NCBI GenBank assembly: GCA_963923455.1
Contig: CAWULT010000128.1
Span: 1 to 13,020 of the forward strand
Direction of reading: 5' to 3'
DNA length: 13,020 nucleotides
Source: CAWULT01 sp963923455
Lineage (GTDB): Bacteria; Acidobacteriota; Vicinamibacteria; Vicinamibacterales; UBA2999
Made by a program: the position numbers and the translations under genes. This document shows positions 5,979 to 12,966 of the stretch, piece after piece (positions within the stretch are counted from its first letter, which is position 1; every line of letters begins with the position of its first letter). The notes under the pieces were generated by a model, which saw only the letters and a program-made list of their open reading frames with translations, made no database searches and was not told the DNA's origin.

Positions 5979-7376
5979 ATGACGCAGCCCACCTCCCCCA
6001 CCGTGCTCGTCGTCGAGGATGACCTCGACTTGCGCCTGACCATCGTCGAGTCCCTCGAGGCCAGTGGATTCGCGGCCGCACAGGCCAGCGACGCAGCCGA
6101 TGCCATCGCACGGCTGCAGGGCTTCGCCTACGACGCCCTCGTGGTCGACTTGAAGCTGCCGGACGGTGACGGCATGACGGTGCTGGACGAAGCGCTGGCG
6201 CGGTACCCGATGATCCGCGCCGTGGTGATGACCGGATTCGGCGGCGTCGGCGAGGCGGTGACGGCGATCAAGCGGGGGGCGGTCGACTTCCTCATCAAGC
6301 CCTTCCAGCTCTCGCAGCTCGCGCGCGTGCTGCGCACGAGCCTCGAACAGCTGCGGCTGCGCGAGGAGAACGCGTCGCTGAAGGCGCAGCTGCAGGGCCG
6401 CTTCGGGTTCGACCGGATCATCGGCACGCACGAGTCGGTGCGGGCGCTCTTCGCGACGCTCGAACTGATCGCGCCCATGAACAGCACGGTGCTGATCCAC
6501 GGCGAGACCGGCACCGGCAAGGAGCTGATCGCCCGAACGATCCACCACAACAGCCCGCGCGCCCAGCAGCGGTTCGTCGCGTTCAACGCCGCGGCGATTC
6601 CCGAAGGGCTGGCCGAGGCGGAGCTCTTCGGCCACGTCAAGGGCGCCTTCACGGGCGCGGTGGCGTCGCGGGCGGGCCGGTTCGAGCTGGCCAACCACGG
6701 GACGCTCTTCATCGACGAGGTCGCATCGATGTCGCTGCCGCTGCAGGCGAAGCTCCTGCGCGCGCTGCAGGAGCGCGAGGTCGAGCGGGTCGGCGACGCC
6801 AAGCCCCTCAAGGTGGACATCCGCGTGATTGCGGCCACCAACATGGACCTGAAGAAGATGGTGAAGGCGGGGACGTTCCGCGAGGACCTCTACTACCGCC
6901 TGAACGTCATCCCCGTGCACCTGCCGGCGCTGCGGGAGCGCCGCGAGGACATCCCGCTGCTGGCCCGGCACTTCCTCAAGAAGGCGTGCCAGGAGAACGG
7001 CCTGCCCGCCAAGACGCTCACGCAGGAGGCCATCCGCGCGCTGATGGCGTACGACTGGCCGGGCAACGTCCGGCAGTTCGAGAACACGATCGAGTACGCG
7101 GCGGCGATGAGCGCCGCCGCCACCGAGATCCGGCTCGAGTCGCTGCCGGCCGAACTGCGCGAGGGCGCGACGACGGCCTACGTCCCGACGCTGTCGATCC
7201 CCGACGAGGGCATCAACTTCACGTCGGTCGTCTCCCAGCTCGAGCGCGACCTGATCCTGCGGTGCCTGGAGAAGACCGGCGGCAACAAGCGGCAGGCCGC
7301 CCGGCTGCTCAGCCTGAGCCGCACCACCTTCATCGACAAGCTGCAGCGCCTGAACGTCGAACAGGGCGCGGCGTAG
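5979..7376 (+). CDS. Sigma-54-dependent response regulator (NtrC/FlrC class)
   Basis: Enhancer-binding transcription activator that remodels RNA polymerase-sigma-54 using ATP. The 465-aa protein has three domains. The receiver (about 8-120) has acidic residues D14/D15, phosphoacceptor D57, T85 and K107, all intact. The AAA+ domain (about 145-385) has Walker A GETGTGKE (175-182), the sigma-54 contact loop GAFTGA (222-227), Walker B LFIDE (243-247) and the arginine-finger segment REDLYYRLNV (301-310). A Fis-type helix-turn-helix spans about 432-459 (NKRQAARLLSLSRTTFIDKL). Its position, divergent from a flgB operon with a sigma-54 promoter, makes it the likely flagellar activator, in the role of FlrC/FleR or FlbD; this assignment is contextual, since the same architecture is used by NtrC and many others. 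The start fits the receiver N-terminus although no clear ribosome-binding site is seen. No gene symbol is given because orthology cannot be fixed from sequence alone. Confidence 0.95.
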   Translation: MTQPTSPTVLVVEDDLDLRLTIVESLEASGFAAAQASDAADAIARLQGFAYDALVVDLKLPDGDGMTVLDEALARYPMIRAVVMTGFGGVGEAVTAIKRGAVDFLIKPFQLSQLARVLRTSLEQLRLREENASLKAQLQGRFGFDRIIGTHESVRALFATLELIAPMNSTVLIHGETGTGKELIARTIHHNSPRAQQRFVAFNAAAIPEGLAEAELFGHVKGAFTGAVASRAGRFELANHGTLFIDEVASMSLPLQAKLLRALQEREVERVGDAKPLKVDIRVIAATNMDLKKMVKAGTFREDLYYRLNVIPVHLPALRERREDIPLLARHFLKKACQENGLPAKTLTQEAIRALMAYDWPGNVRQFENTIEYAAAMSAAATEIRLESLPAELREGATTAYVPTLSIPDEGINFTSVVSQLERDLILRCLEKTGGNKRQAARLLSLSRTTFIDKLQRLNVEQGAA

Positions 7377-7397
7377 CCCCCGTCATCGGACCGGGGC
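7376..7397 (+). terminator. Hairpin directly after the activator stop codon
   Basis: GCCCC (7376-7380) pairs with GGGGC (7393-7397), followed inside by one C-C mismatch and a GTC/GAC pairing around an ATCG loop. The stem begins at the last base of the stop codon. There is no T-run after it, so it may stabilise the 3' end rather than terminate by the classic route. Confidence 0.35.
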
Positions 7398-7432
7398 GAA
7401 ACCCGACGGCGGCCGCCCGCGCCCGCCTGCCC

Positions 7433-7450
7433 GGCCGGACCACACCGGCC
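7433..7450. terminator. GC-rich hairpin between convergent genes
   Basis: GGCCGG (7433-7438) and CCGGCC (7445-7450) give a perfect 6-bp stem with a 6-nt loop, six bases short of the convergent kinase gene's stop. It could act in both directions. No T-tract on either side; in DNA this GC-rich such stems also arise by chance. Confidence 0.3.
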
Positions 7451-7455
7451 CGGCG

Positions 7456-8166
7456 TCAGGCGGTCCGCGGCAGCCGCAGCAGGAACGACGCCCCGGCCGG
7501 CGTCGGTTCGAGCGTCAGCGAACCGCCATGCGCCTGCGCGATCAGGGCGGCGACGGGCAAGCCCAGTCCAGGGGTGTCGCTCTTCGGCCTGGAGCTGACG
7601 AACGGCTCGAAGACGCGGTCACGCAGGTCCGGAGGAATCCCAGGGCCGTCGTCCTGCACCCGGATCAGCACCGCGTCGTCGGTCCGTGCGACGCTGACGG
7701 CGATCTGGCCGCTTCGGGTGGCCGCGAGGGCGTGCTCCGCGTTCTCGATCAGGTTGAGGACCGCCTGGAGCAGGTGGCCGGCATGACCGGTGACCACCAT
7801 GTCACCTTCCTGCACCTGGTGCTGGATGGCGAGGCCCGCCCGGCCGACCGCGTGTTGCCTGAGGGCAACCGCCCTCGCGGTCAACTCCCTGACGTCCACC
7901 CGCCCCACCGCATCGGGCTGCATCCGGGCGAAGGCCATCACGCCGGTGATGGCCTCGGCGCCACGCGACACCTGGCCCGCGATGCGCGTCAGCCCTCGGC
8001 TAACGTGCTCAGGCACATCGGGATAGCCCTGCAGGAGCTCGACCGACCCGCTGATGACCTGGAGGGCGTTGTTGACCTCGTGCGCAGCGCCCGACAGCAG
8101 GCGCGCCACCGTCGCCAGACGGTTCAACGTCAGGTAGTCGTCCGGCGTGAGGCTGACAGGGGGCAT
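7456..8166 (-). CDS. Soluble sensor-less histidine kinase
   Basis: Two-component histidine kinase of 236 aa made only of the dimerisation/phosphotransfer and ATP-binding domains. The H-box is SGAAHEVNNALQVISG (25-40) with H29 as the phosphorylation site and NtrB-like AHEVNN context. The N-box NLIENAEHAL ends at 147 (N142), G1 is DDGPGIP (172-178), the F-box is VFEPFVSS (185-192) and G2 is GLGLPVAALIAQAHGG (200-215). There are no membrane segments and no PAS, GAF or other sensor domain ahead of the H-box, so it must receive its signal through protein contact or respond to general cell state. AGAGG lies 8 nt before the ATG. It converges on the sigma-54 regulator gene and is divergent from the cheY-like gene, so either may be its partner; the FlrB-FlrC precedent and NtrB-type H-box favour the sigma-54 regulator. 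Confidence 0.92.
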   Translation of the reverse strand: MPPVSLTPDDYLTLNRLATVARLLSGAAHEVNNALQVISGSVELLQGYPDVPEHVSRGLTRIAGQVSRGAEAITGVMAFARMQPDAVGRVDVRELTARAVALRQHAVGRAGLAIQHQVQEGDMVVTGHAGHLLQAVLNLIENAEHALAATRSGQIAVSVARTDDAVLIRVQDDGPGIPPDLRDRVFEPFVSSRPKSDTPGLGLPVAALIAQAHGGSLTLEPTPAGASFLLRLPRTA

Positions 8167-8197
8167 CGATTAAACCTCTGAGTGACCGCGTCGATTA
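8166..8197. repeat. Direct repeat TCGATTA in the kinase/cheY intergenic region
   Basis: TCGATTA occurs at 8166-8172 and again at 8191-8197, 25 bp apart start to start, in the 71-bp gap between two divergent genes; the first copy touches the kinase start codon. A GC palindrome GCGGCCGGCCGC follows at 8213-8224. Spacing of about two helical turns would suit a shared regulator, but two 7-mers are weak evidence. Confidence 0.3.
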
Positions 8198-8237
8198 GCT
8201 TCTCATGCGGCGGCGGCCGGCCGCTCAGGATACCAGC

Positions 8238-8603
8238 ATGCGCTTCCTGGTGGTGGACGACTCGATCACGATGCGCCGACTCATCGTCGGCGCGCTGAAC
8301 CAGATGGGATTCGACCAGGTGGACCAGGCAGGCAACGGACGGGACGGACTCGCGCTGCTCGAGCACGCGCCGGTGGACCTCATCATCACGGACTGCACGA
8401 TGCCCGGGATGAGCGGGGTGGACTTCGTCCGGACGGTCCGCCAGGGCGCGGCCACGCGCCGCATCCCCGTGCTGATGGTCTCGACGAGCGCCTCGCGCCA
8501 GGACATCGTCAACGCGCGCAACGCCGGCGTCACGGGCTACGTCGTCAAGCCGTTCACTCCCGAACTCATCCGCGAGAAGGTCGAAGCCCTGCTCGCCCGC
8601 TGA
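8238..8603 (+). CDS. Stand-alone CheY-type response regulator
   Basis: Single receiver domain, 121 aa, with no output domain. Acid pocket D7/D8, phosphoacceptor D52 (IITDCTMPG), S82 in the position of the usual Thr, and K104 in GYVVKPF are all present; Y101 matches the switch tyrosine of CheY. The GYVVKPF stretch and overall length are close to chemotaxis CheY, so it may bind the FliM/FliN switch, but single-domain receivers also serve phosphorelays. The start was moved 33 nt into the longest frame: ATG 8238 has AGGA about 8 nt ahead and gives the standard (V)VDDS N-terminus, whereas the ATG at 8205 has neither. It is followed after 3 nt by the HDOD gene, so the two are almost certainly cotranscribed. 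Confidence 0.93.
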   Translation: MRFLVVDDSITMRRLIVGALNQMGFDQVDQAGNGRDGLALLEHAPVDLIITDCTMPGMSGVDFVRTVRQGAATRRIPVLMVSTSASRQDIVNARNAGVTGYVVKPFTPELIREKVEALLAR

Positions 8604-8606
8604 CTC

Positions 8607-9461
8607 ATGCCTGCCATCGATACCTATCCTTCGTGGGCCGCCTGGATCGAATCCGGCGACTGGACCTCCAACGACACGGCCATGCCGATGCTGCCGGCCA
8701 TGGCGGGCAACGTGATGACGCTGGCCCTCGACCCAGACGTCAGCATCTCCCGGATCTCTGCGGTGGTGTCGAAGGACCAGGTCCTGGCGACCAGGGTGCT
8801 GCGGCTCGCGAACTCCGCGCACTGCGGGCCGATGGAAGAGATCACGACGATCAACGACGCGGCCGTGCGCATGGGCACGACTGCCGTCCGCAACGTCGTG
8901 CTGGCCGTCTGCCTGTCGTCGCGGCTGCGCGAGGCGAACGTCTACGGCCCGATGGGCCGCAGCCTCCTCGATCACGGCGTCGGCGTCGCCTGCCTGGCGC
9001 AGCAGCTGGCGCGCACGGTGCGCGTGGACCCCGACGAGGCGTTCCTGTACGGCCTGCTGCACGACCTCGGCAAGCTGGTCCTGCTGAAGCTCGCGAAGGA
9101 CTTCGCGCAGGGCGGCGGCATGCCGCCGACCGACGAAGAGATGCAGGCGGTGATGGCGGAGCGGCACGCGGCGATCGGCGGACAGCTGATGCGCAAGTGG
9201 CAGCTGCCGCGCACGCTCGAGGAGCCCGTGGCCTTCCACCACGAGCCGACGGCGTGCGAACGGTTTCCGAAGCAGGCCGCCGTGGCCTACGCGGCCAACG
9301 TGCTGGCGCACCGCTACGGCTTCGGCTGCCGCGCCAACCGCGAAGCGACGATCGTCGGCGACCCGAAGGCGGCGCGCATCGGCGCCGACGACGCGTGGCT
9401 CGCGGACCTCGACCAGAAGGCGCCGGGCCTGTACTCGAACGCCCGCGAGATCATCGCGTAG
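8607..9461 (+). CDS. HDOD-domain signalling protein
   Basis: HDOD family protein of 284 aa, a relative of HD phosphohydrolases found widely in bacterial signalling, often beside receiver proteins. The HDOD core runs from about 25 to 215, with the LPAMAGNVMTLALDPD entry (29-44), the KDQVLATRVLRLANSA helix (56-71) and the INDAAVRMGTTAVRN segment (82-96). It keeps H123, the pair H152-D153 (GLLHDLGK), H187 and H211-H212 (FHHE), which is a fuller set of HD-type ligands than many HDOD proteins have, so catalytic activity cannot be excluded. The C-terminal 70 residues have no recognised domain. It lies 3 nt after the CheY-type gene with no own ribosome-binding site, suggesting coupling and a shared pathway. 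Its stop overlaps the end of the opposite-strand symporter gene by 11 bp. Confidence 0.9.
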   Translation: MPAIDTYPSWAAWIESGDWTSNDTAMPMLPAMAGNVMTLALDPDVSISRISAVVSKDQVLATRVLRLANSAHCGPMEEITTINDAAVRMGTTAVRNVVLAVCLSSRLREANVYGPMGRSLLDHGVGVACLAQQLARTVRVDPDEAFLYGLLHDLGKLVLLKLAKDFAQGGGMPPTDEEMQAVMAERHAAIGGQLMRKWQLPRTLEEPVAFHHEPTACERFPKQAAVAYAANVLAHRYGFGCRANREATIVGDPKAARIGADDAWLADLDQKAPGLYSNAREIIA

Positions 9462-10830
9462 CCGGGGCCGCGCTCGCGGCGGCGCGGTCGTCGAACTCCC
9501 CTTCCCACCGCGCGATCACGACGGTCGCCAGGCAGTTGCCGAGCACGTTCAGCGACGTGCGGAGCATGTCGAGCAGCCCGTCCACCCCGAGCAGCACGAA
9601 CACCGGCTCGACCGGCAGCCCGAACGAGGTGACGGTCCCGAGCAGGATCACGAGGGCGCCCCGCGGCACGCCGGCCACGCCCTTGCTCGTCAGCATCAGC
9701 GTCAGCAGCAGCACGAGTTGCTGGCCCGCGGTCAGCGGCACGCCGGCGGCCTGGGCGACGAAGATTGCCGTCAGCGAGAGGTACAGCGTGCTGCCGTCGA
9801 GGTTGAAGCTGTAGCCCGCCGGCATGACGAACGCGACGATCGGGCGCGGCACGCCGAGGCGCTCCATCGCGGCCATCGCGCGCGGCAACGCCGCTTCGGA
9901 GTTCGTGGTCGCGAAGGCGATCGACACCGGTTCGGCCACGGCCGCCGCGAACCGCCGGATCGGCACCCGGGCGACCAGGGCCACCGGTAGCAGCACGACC
10001 GCGACGAACACGGTGACCGCCGCGGCGAAGGTGGCCATCAGGGCGAGCAGGTTCACGAGGATCCCGACGCCCAGCTGCCCCACGGTGTAGGCGATCGCGG
10101 CACCGACCCCAATCGGCGCGAACAGCATCACGATGCGGGTGAAGCTGAACATCGTCTCGGCGAGGCTCTCCGCGAAGGCGAGCATCGGGCGCCGCCTGGC
10201 GTCGGGTACCAGGGCGAGCGCCGTGCCGAAGAGCACGCTGAACACGACGACCTGCAGCATCTCGGCGTCAGCAAGCGACTTGGCGATGTTCTCGGGGAAG
10301 ATGTGCAGGATCGTCTCCTGCCAGGTGCGCGCCGCGGCGACCGGCAGGCCGGCCGTCTCGCGTGCGGCCGGCAGTGTGATGCCTTCGCCTGCGCGGGTCA
10401 GCGTGATCGCACCCCAGCCAATCAGGAGCGCGAACGTCGTGACCACCTCGAAGTAGACGAGCGCCTTGATGCCCATCCGGCCCACCTGCTTCAGGTCGGA
10501 GTGGCCGGCAATGCCGACGACCAGCATCGCGAAGATCAGCGGGCCGACGATCGTGCGGATTAGGCGCAGGAAGATCTGGCTGAGCAGGCGCAGCTGCCCG
10601 GCCACTTCGGGCGCGTCGTGGCCGATCGCGGCACCCGCCGCCATCGCGACGAGGATCCAGGCGGTCAGGGACCGCCGCGGCGCGACGACCGCGGCCAGCG
10701 CCGCGATAGCCGCCCAGCGCGCCGCGATCAGCAGCCCTGGCGCGACCGGCACCAGGCCCTGCGCGTCGGCCGCGGTCAGCGCGGCGGCGACGACCCACAG
10801 GACCACGGCGGCCGGTGTCAGCTTCGACAT
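9451..10830 (-). CDS. Dicarboxylate/amino acid:cation symporter (GltP-like)
   Basis: Inner-membrane secondary transporter of the DAACS/SLC1 family; 459 aa with many hydrophobic segments. Family marks are the serine-rich hairpin ATTNSEAALP (307-316), NLDG (343-346, the NMDG motif), KGVAGVP (383-389) and the last-helix motif DGLLDMLRTSLNVLGN (417-432). Aligning the last motif to GltPh by eye, the substrate ligands D394, R397 and T398 correspond to D421, R424 and T425 and are kept, favouring an acidic amino acid over succinate-type substrates; the sodium-site Asp405 corresponds to N432. That Asn is compatible with proton coupling as in GltP/DctA, but this is inference. It lies 22 nt downstream of the radical SAM gene and may be cotranscribed with it. 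A G-rich run shortly before the ATG is the only candidate ribosome-binding site. Confidence 0.93.
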   Translation of the reverse strand: MSKLTPAAVVLWVVAAALTAADAQGLVPVAPGLLIAARWAAIAALAAVVAPRRSLTAWILVAMAAGAAIGHDAPEVAGQLRLLSQIFLRLIRTIVGPLIFAMLVVGIAGHSDLKQVGRMGIKALVYFEVVTTFALLIGWGAITLTRAGEGITLPAARETAGLPVAAARTWQETILHIFPENIAKSLADAEMLQVVVFSVLFGTALALVPDARRRPMLAFAESLAETMFSFTRIVMLFAPIGVGAAIAYTVGQLGVGILVNLLALMATFAAAVTVFVAVVLLPVALVARVPIRRFAAAVAEPVSIAFATTNSEAALPRAMAAMERLGVPRPIVAFVMPAGYSFNLDGSTLYLSLTAIFVAQAAGVPLTAGQQLVLLLTLMLTSKGVAGVPRGALVILLGTVTSFGLPVEPVFVLLGVDGLLDMLRTSLNVLGNCLATVVIARWEGEFDDRAAASAAPATR

Positions 10831-10837
10831 GTGCGCC

Positions 10838-10851
10838 CCCGGCGCGCCGGG
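10838..10851. repeat. 14-bp perfect palindrome in the radical SAM/symporter gap
   Basis: CCCGGCGCGCCGGG fills most of the 22-nt spacer between the two minus-strand genes. In the transcript it could fold into a 5-bp stem with a CGCG loop just upstream of the symporter start codon, hiding the only G-rich candidate ribosome-binding stretch. It may equally be a by-product of base composition. Confidence 0.35.
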
Positions 10852-10852
10852 C

Positions 10853-12379
10853 TCAGGCGGTCTGTCGCACCGGCGCGCGACGCGGCACCTGCAGGTCCGG
10901 CATGGGTGCGGCCACGAAGAGCCGCCGCGCCATCGACGCCAGGAAGCGGGCCTTGCCCTGGGACCGCGACACGCGGGCGCTGTCGGTGGAGATGCCCGTG
11001 TTGGCGTACATCTGCCGGTACAGTTTCGAGATCAGGACGAACGCGACCCGCGCCTTGATCGACTTCAGGAAGTCGGAGCGCTTCCAGACCGCCGGCAGCC
11101 GATAGAAGTGGTCCCACGCGAGCTGCGTGCCCTGCCGGATCTCGTCCGGCGACAGGCGCGGGTGCGGTGTGTAGACACGCGGACGCTCAGCCGACGGGAT
11201 GAGCCAGTACCGCGACACGGGGACGCCCTTGACCTCGACCGCCGCGGACGGCTCCTTCTCCCACCGGCCGAAGTCCACCGTGCCGGGCAGCGGCTGCATC
11301 ATCACGAACTGCGCGAACGACACCCCCGCGCGGGCCGCCAGTTCAGCGGTGGCCATGAAGGTATCCGGCGTGTCGGTCGGCAGGCCGAAGATGAACGACC
11401 CGAGGACGTGCACGTCGTGCTCCCGGAACTTCCGCAGCCGGTTCACCAGGCTCTCGCCTGACTCGTTGAAGCCCTTGTAGACGGCCTTGAGTCCCTCTTC
11501 GGTGACCGATTCGACGCCCACGAGCGCGCCACGGATGTGGGCGCGGCGCATCGCCTTCAGGTACTCAGGGTCCTCGGCCACCTCCATGGTGACCTGCGTG
11601 TAGAACACGAGGTCGTCCGGCAGCTCCGCCAGGCGCTCCATCAGTTCGAACCGCTCCTGGCGGATGGCCTGGAGCTGGCGCAGGTGGCTGTCGTCCTTGC
11701 GGCGGGCCGCCATCGCCAGGTCTTCCAGCGTCACCGGGTAGAAGTTGTCGTCGGCGAGCGCGATGAACCGGATGCCGCGCCGGCGCAACTCCACCACCTC
11801 CTCGATCACCGCGTCGACCACACGCGGGCGTGGCTTCTGGCCGTCGGTCCGCCAGACGGAACAGAACGAGCAGTGCTTGGGGCAGCCGCGCAGCGTCTGC
11901 ACCGAACCCCACATGTACTTCGCCTCGGGAAGCAGGTCCCACCGGGCCGACGCGAACTCCGCCCCCTCGACACGTCCGCCGTCGTAGGTGACGAGGGGCC
12001 GGCCGGCCGCGCAGTCGGCGAGCACGCGCCGCCACACGACGTCACCGTCGCCCTTGACCACGGCGTGGGCCTGCCCCAACTCCCGCGCCTCGTTCGGATA
12101 GAGCGACGGGTGCACTCCGCCGAACACCACCCAGGCGCCGCGCGTCCGGGCCTCGCGGCCCAGTTCGTATCCGCGCAAGGCGTTGCCGGTGTGGATGCCG
12201 ATGCCGACGACGTCACCAGCCTGAATCGTCGACGGATCCAGCTGGTCGAGCGTCTCGTCGACGATGACCGGCGTGCCGTATTCGGGCGGCGTGGCCGCGG
12301 CGAGCACGAAGAGCCAGCGAGGGGTGATGACGGCGGTGCCGAACGACAGATCGCTCGGGTTGATCAGATGAACTCTCAT
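10853..12379 (-). CDS. B12-binding-type radical SAM protein, function unknown
   Basis: Radical S-adenosylmethionine enzyme of 508 aa. The N-terminal part (about 1-130) looks like the cobalamin-binding Rossmann fold of the BchE/HpnP/HpnJ-like class (GIGIHTGNALRGYELGREA at 59-77, FGGVHPSLYPNEA at 86-98). The iron-sulfur ligands are C166, C170 and C173 in GCPKHCSFC, followed by the radical SAM barrel with LADDNFY (208-214), GVESVTEEGL (288-297) and FGLPTDTPD (331-339). About 70 C-terminal residues are basic and helical and may touch the membrane. This class includes methylases, ring-forming enzymes and lipid modifiers; the sequence alone does not name the substrate. The ATG at 12379 begins directly at the MRVHLINP fold start although no clear Shine-Dalgarno precedes it. 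It is followed by the symporter gene after 22 nt. Confidence 0.9.
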   Translation of the reverse strand: MRVHLINPSDLSFGTAVITPRWLFVLAAATPPEYGTPVIVDETLDQLDPSTIQAGDVVGIGIHTGNALRGYELGREARTRGAWVVFGGVHPSLYPNEARELGQAHAVVKGDGDVVWRRVLADCAAGRPLVTYDGGRVEGAEFASARWDLLPEAKYMWGSVQTLRGCPKHCSFCSVWRTDGQKPRPRVVDAVIEEVVELRRRGIRFIALADDNFYPVTLEDLAMAARRKDDSHLRQLQAIRQERFELMERLAELPDDLVFYTQVTMEVAEDPEYLKAMRRAHIRGALVGVESVTEEGLKAVYKGFNESGESLVNRLRKFREHDVHVLGSFIFGLPTDTPDTFMATAELAARAGVSFAQFVMMQPLPGTVDFGRWEKEPSAAVEVKGVPVSRYWLIPSAERPRVYTPHPRLSPDEIRQGTQLAWDHFYRLPAVWKRSDFLKSIKARVAFVLISKLYRQMYANTGISTDSARVSRSQGKARFLASMARRLFVAAPMPDLQVPRRAPVRQTA

Positions 12380-12408
12380 GCGGAATGGTCAGTCGACAAC
12401 AGGGGCGA

Positions 12409-12458
12409 AAAAGGTATGGAGGAACGGAAGAGGCGGGGGCGCCGAAACCCGGCGCCCC
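12409..12458 (-). terminator. Rho-independent-type terminator of the RRM gene
   Basis: On the minus strand, CGCC-rich arms at 12458-12450 and 12444-12436 form a perfect 9-bp stem (GGGGCGCCG with CGGCGCCCC) around a 5-nt loop, starting 9 nt after the RRM stop. A pyrimidine-rich stretch and a TTTTT run near 12413-12409 follow, at a longer distance than in a textbook terminator. It probably insulates the RRM gene from the radical SAM gene downstream. Confidence 0.6.
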
Positions 12459-12467
12459 TGATGGCCT

Positions 12468-12782
12468 CTACCAACGCGGCTCCCGGTTTCGCGGGCCGCC
12501 GCCTCCGCCCGAGCGTGGCCCCCGGTCGCCAGCCGGCTTCGGACGGGCTTCGTTGACGGCGATCTTGCGGCCGCCCAGGTCCTTGCCGTCGAGGCTGTCG
12601 ATGGCGGCCTGCGCCCCTTCGTCCGTCTGCATCTCGACGAACGCGAACCCGCGCGCCCGGCCCGTCATCTGGTCGCGCACGATGTTCACGGTGTCCACGG
12701 GAGCCACCGACTGAAACAAGTCCTCGAGCGCGCGCTCATCAGTACTGAACGGGAGATTCCCCACGAATAGCTTGCGACCCAC
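12468..12782 (-). CDS. Small RNA-binding protein with one RRM domain
   Basis: Single RNA recognition motif protein, 104 aa, with RNP2 LFVGNL (5-10) and RNP1 RGFAFVEM (44-51); the aromatic residues F6, F46 and F48 expected to stack on RNA are present. A short tail rich in Gly, Arg and Pro (about 81-104, including GDRGPRSGGGGGPRNR) extends the RNA-binding surface. Such small bacterial RRM proteins are best known from cyanobacteria, where several respond to cold, and occur in many other phyla; the target here is unknown. The start is a GTG with a strong AAGGAG six bases upstream, which decides it. It has its own predicted promoter and a terminator, so it looks monocistronic. Confidence 0.94.
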   Translation of the reverse strand: MGRKLFVGNLPFSTDERALEDLFQSVAPVDTVNIVRDQMTGRARGFAFVEMQTDEGAQAAIDSLDGKDLGGRKIAVNEARPKPAGDRGPRSGGGGGPRNREPRW

Positions 12783-12845
12783 CGCTGGCTCCTTGGTTTC
12801 GGGGGCATCTCAGTGACATACGGAGGGCCCGCAAACCGGTGCGCG

Positions 12846-12854
12846 AGTATAACC
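12846..12854 (-). promoter_or_regulatory. Sigma-70-type -10 element for the RRM gene
   Basis: TATACT on the minus strand (12851-12846) inside the word GGTTATACT, about 64 bp upstream of the GTG; a start near 12840 would give a leader of about 57 nt. I find no good -35 at 15-19 bp, so an activator or another sigma factor may be involved. Confidence 0.5.
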
Positions 12855-12904
12855 ATAGACGGGCGACATTCGGCGGATTTCTCGCCGATCGGGCACGGGA
12901 CTAC

Positions 12905-12932
12905 CTGAAAGGGCCAAAGCGTGGGTTATACT
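12905..12932 (+). promoter_or_regulatory. Sigma-70-type promoter for tRNA-Leu
   Basis: CTGAAA (12905-12910, 4 of 6 to TTGACA) and TATACT (12927-12932, 5 of 6 to TATAAT) are separated by 16 bp. The start would fall near 12939, about 28 nt before the mature tRNA 5' end, a normal leader for RNase P processing. The -10 lies in the same GGTTATACT word used divergently for the RRM gene. Confidence 0.65.
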
Positions 12933-12966
12933 GTGTAGGTTCGACTGCCTGTTGGGCTTCACCACT

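Noticed and set aside
5976..6971. 331-codon minus-strand open frame opposite the sigma-54 regulator
   Set aside because: Antisense shadow of a gene with every catalytic motif intact; its translation is low-complexity and unlike any known family.
8130..9311. 393-codon minus-strand open frame across the cheY-like and HDOD genes
   Set aside because: His/Arg/Asp-rich shadow that spans two well-supported genes and their junction; no start context.
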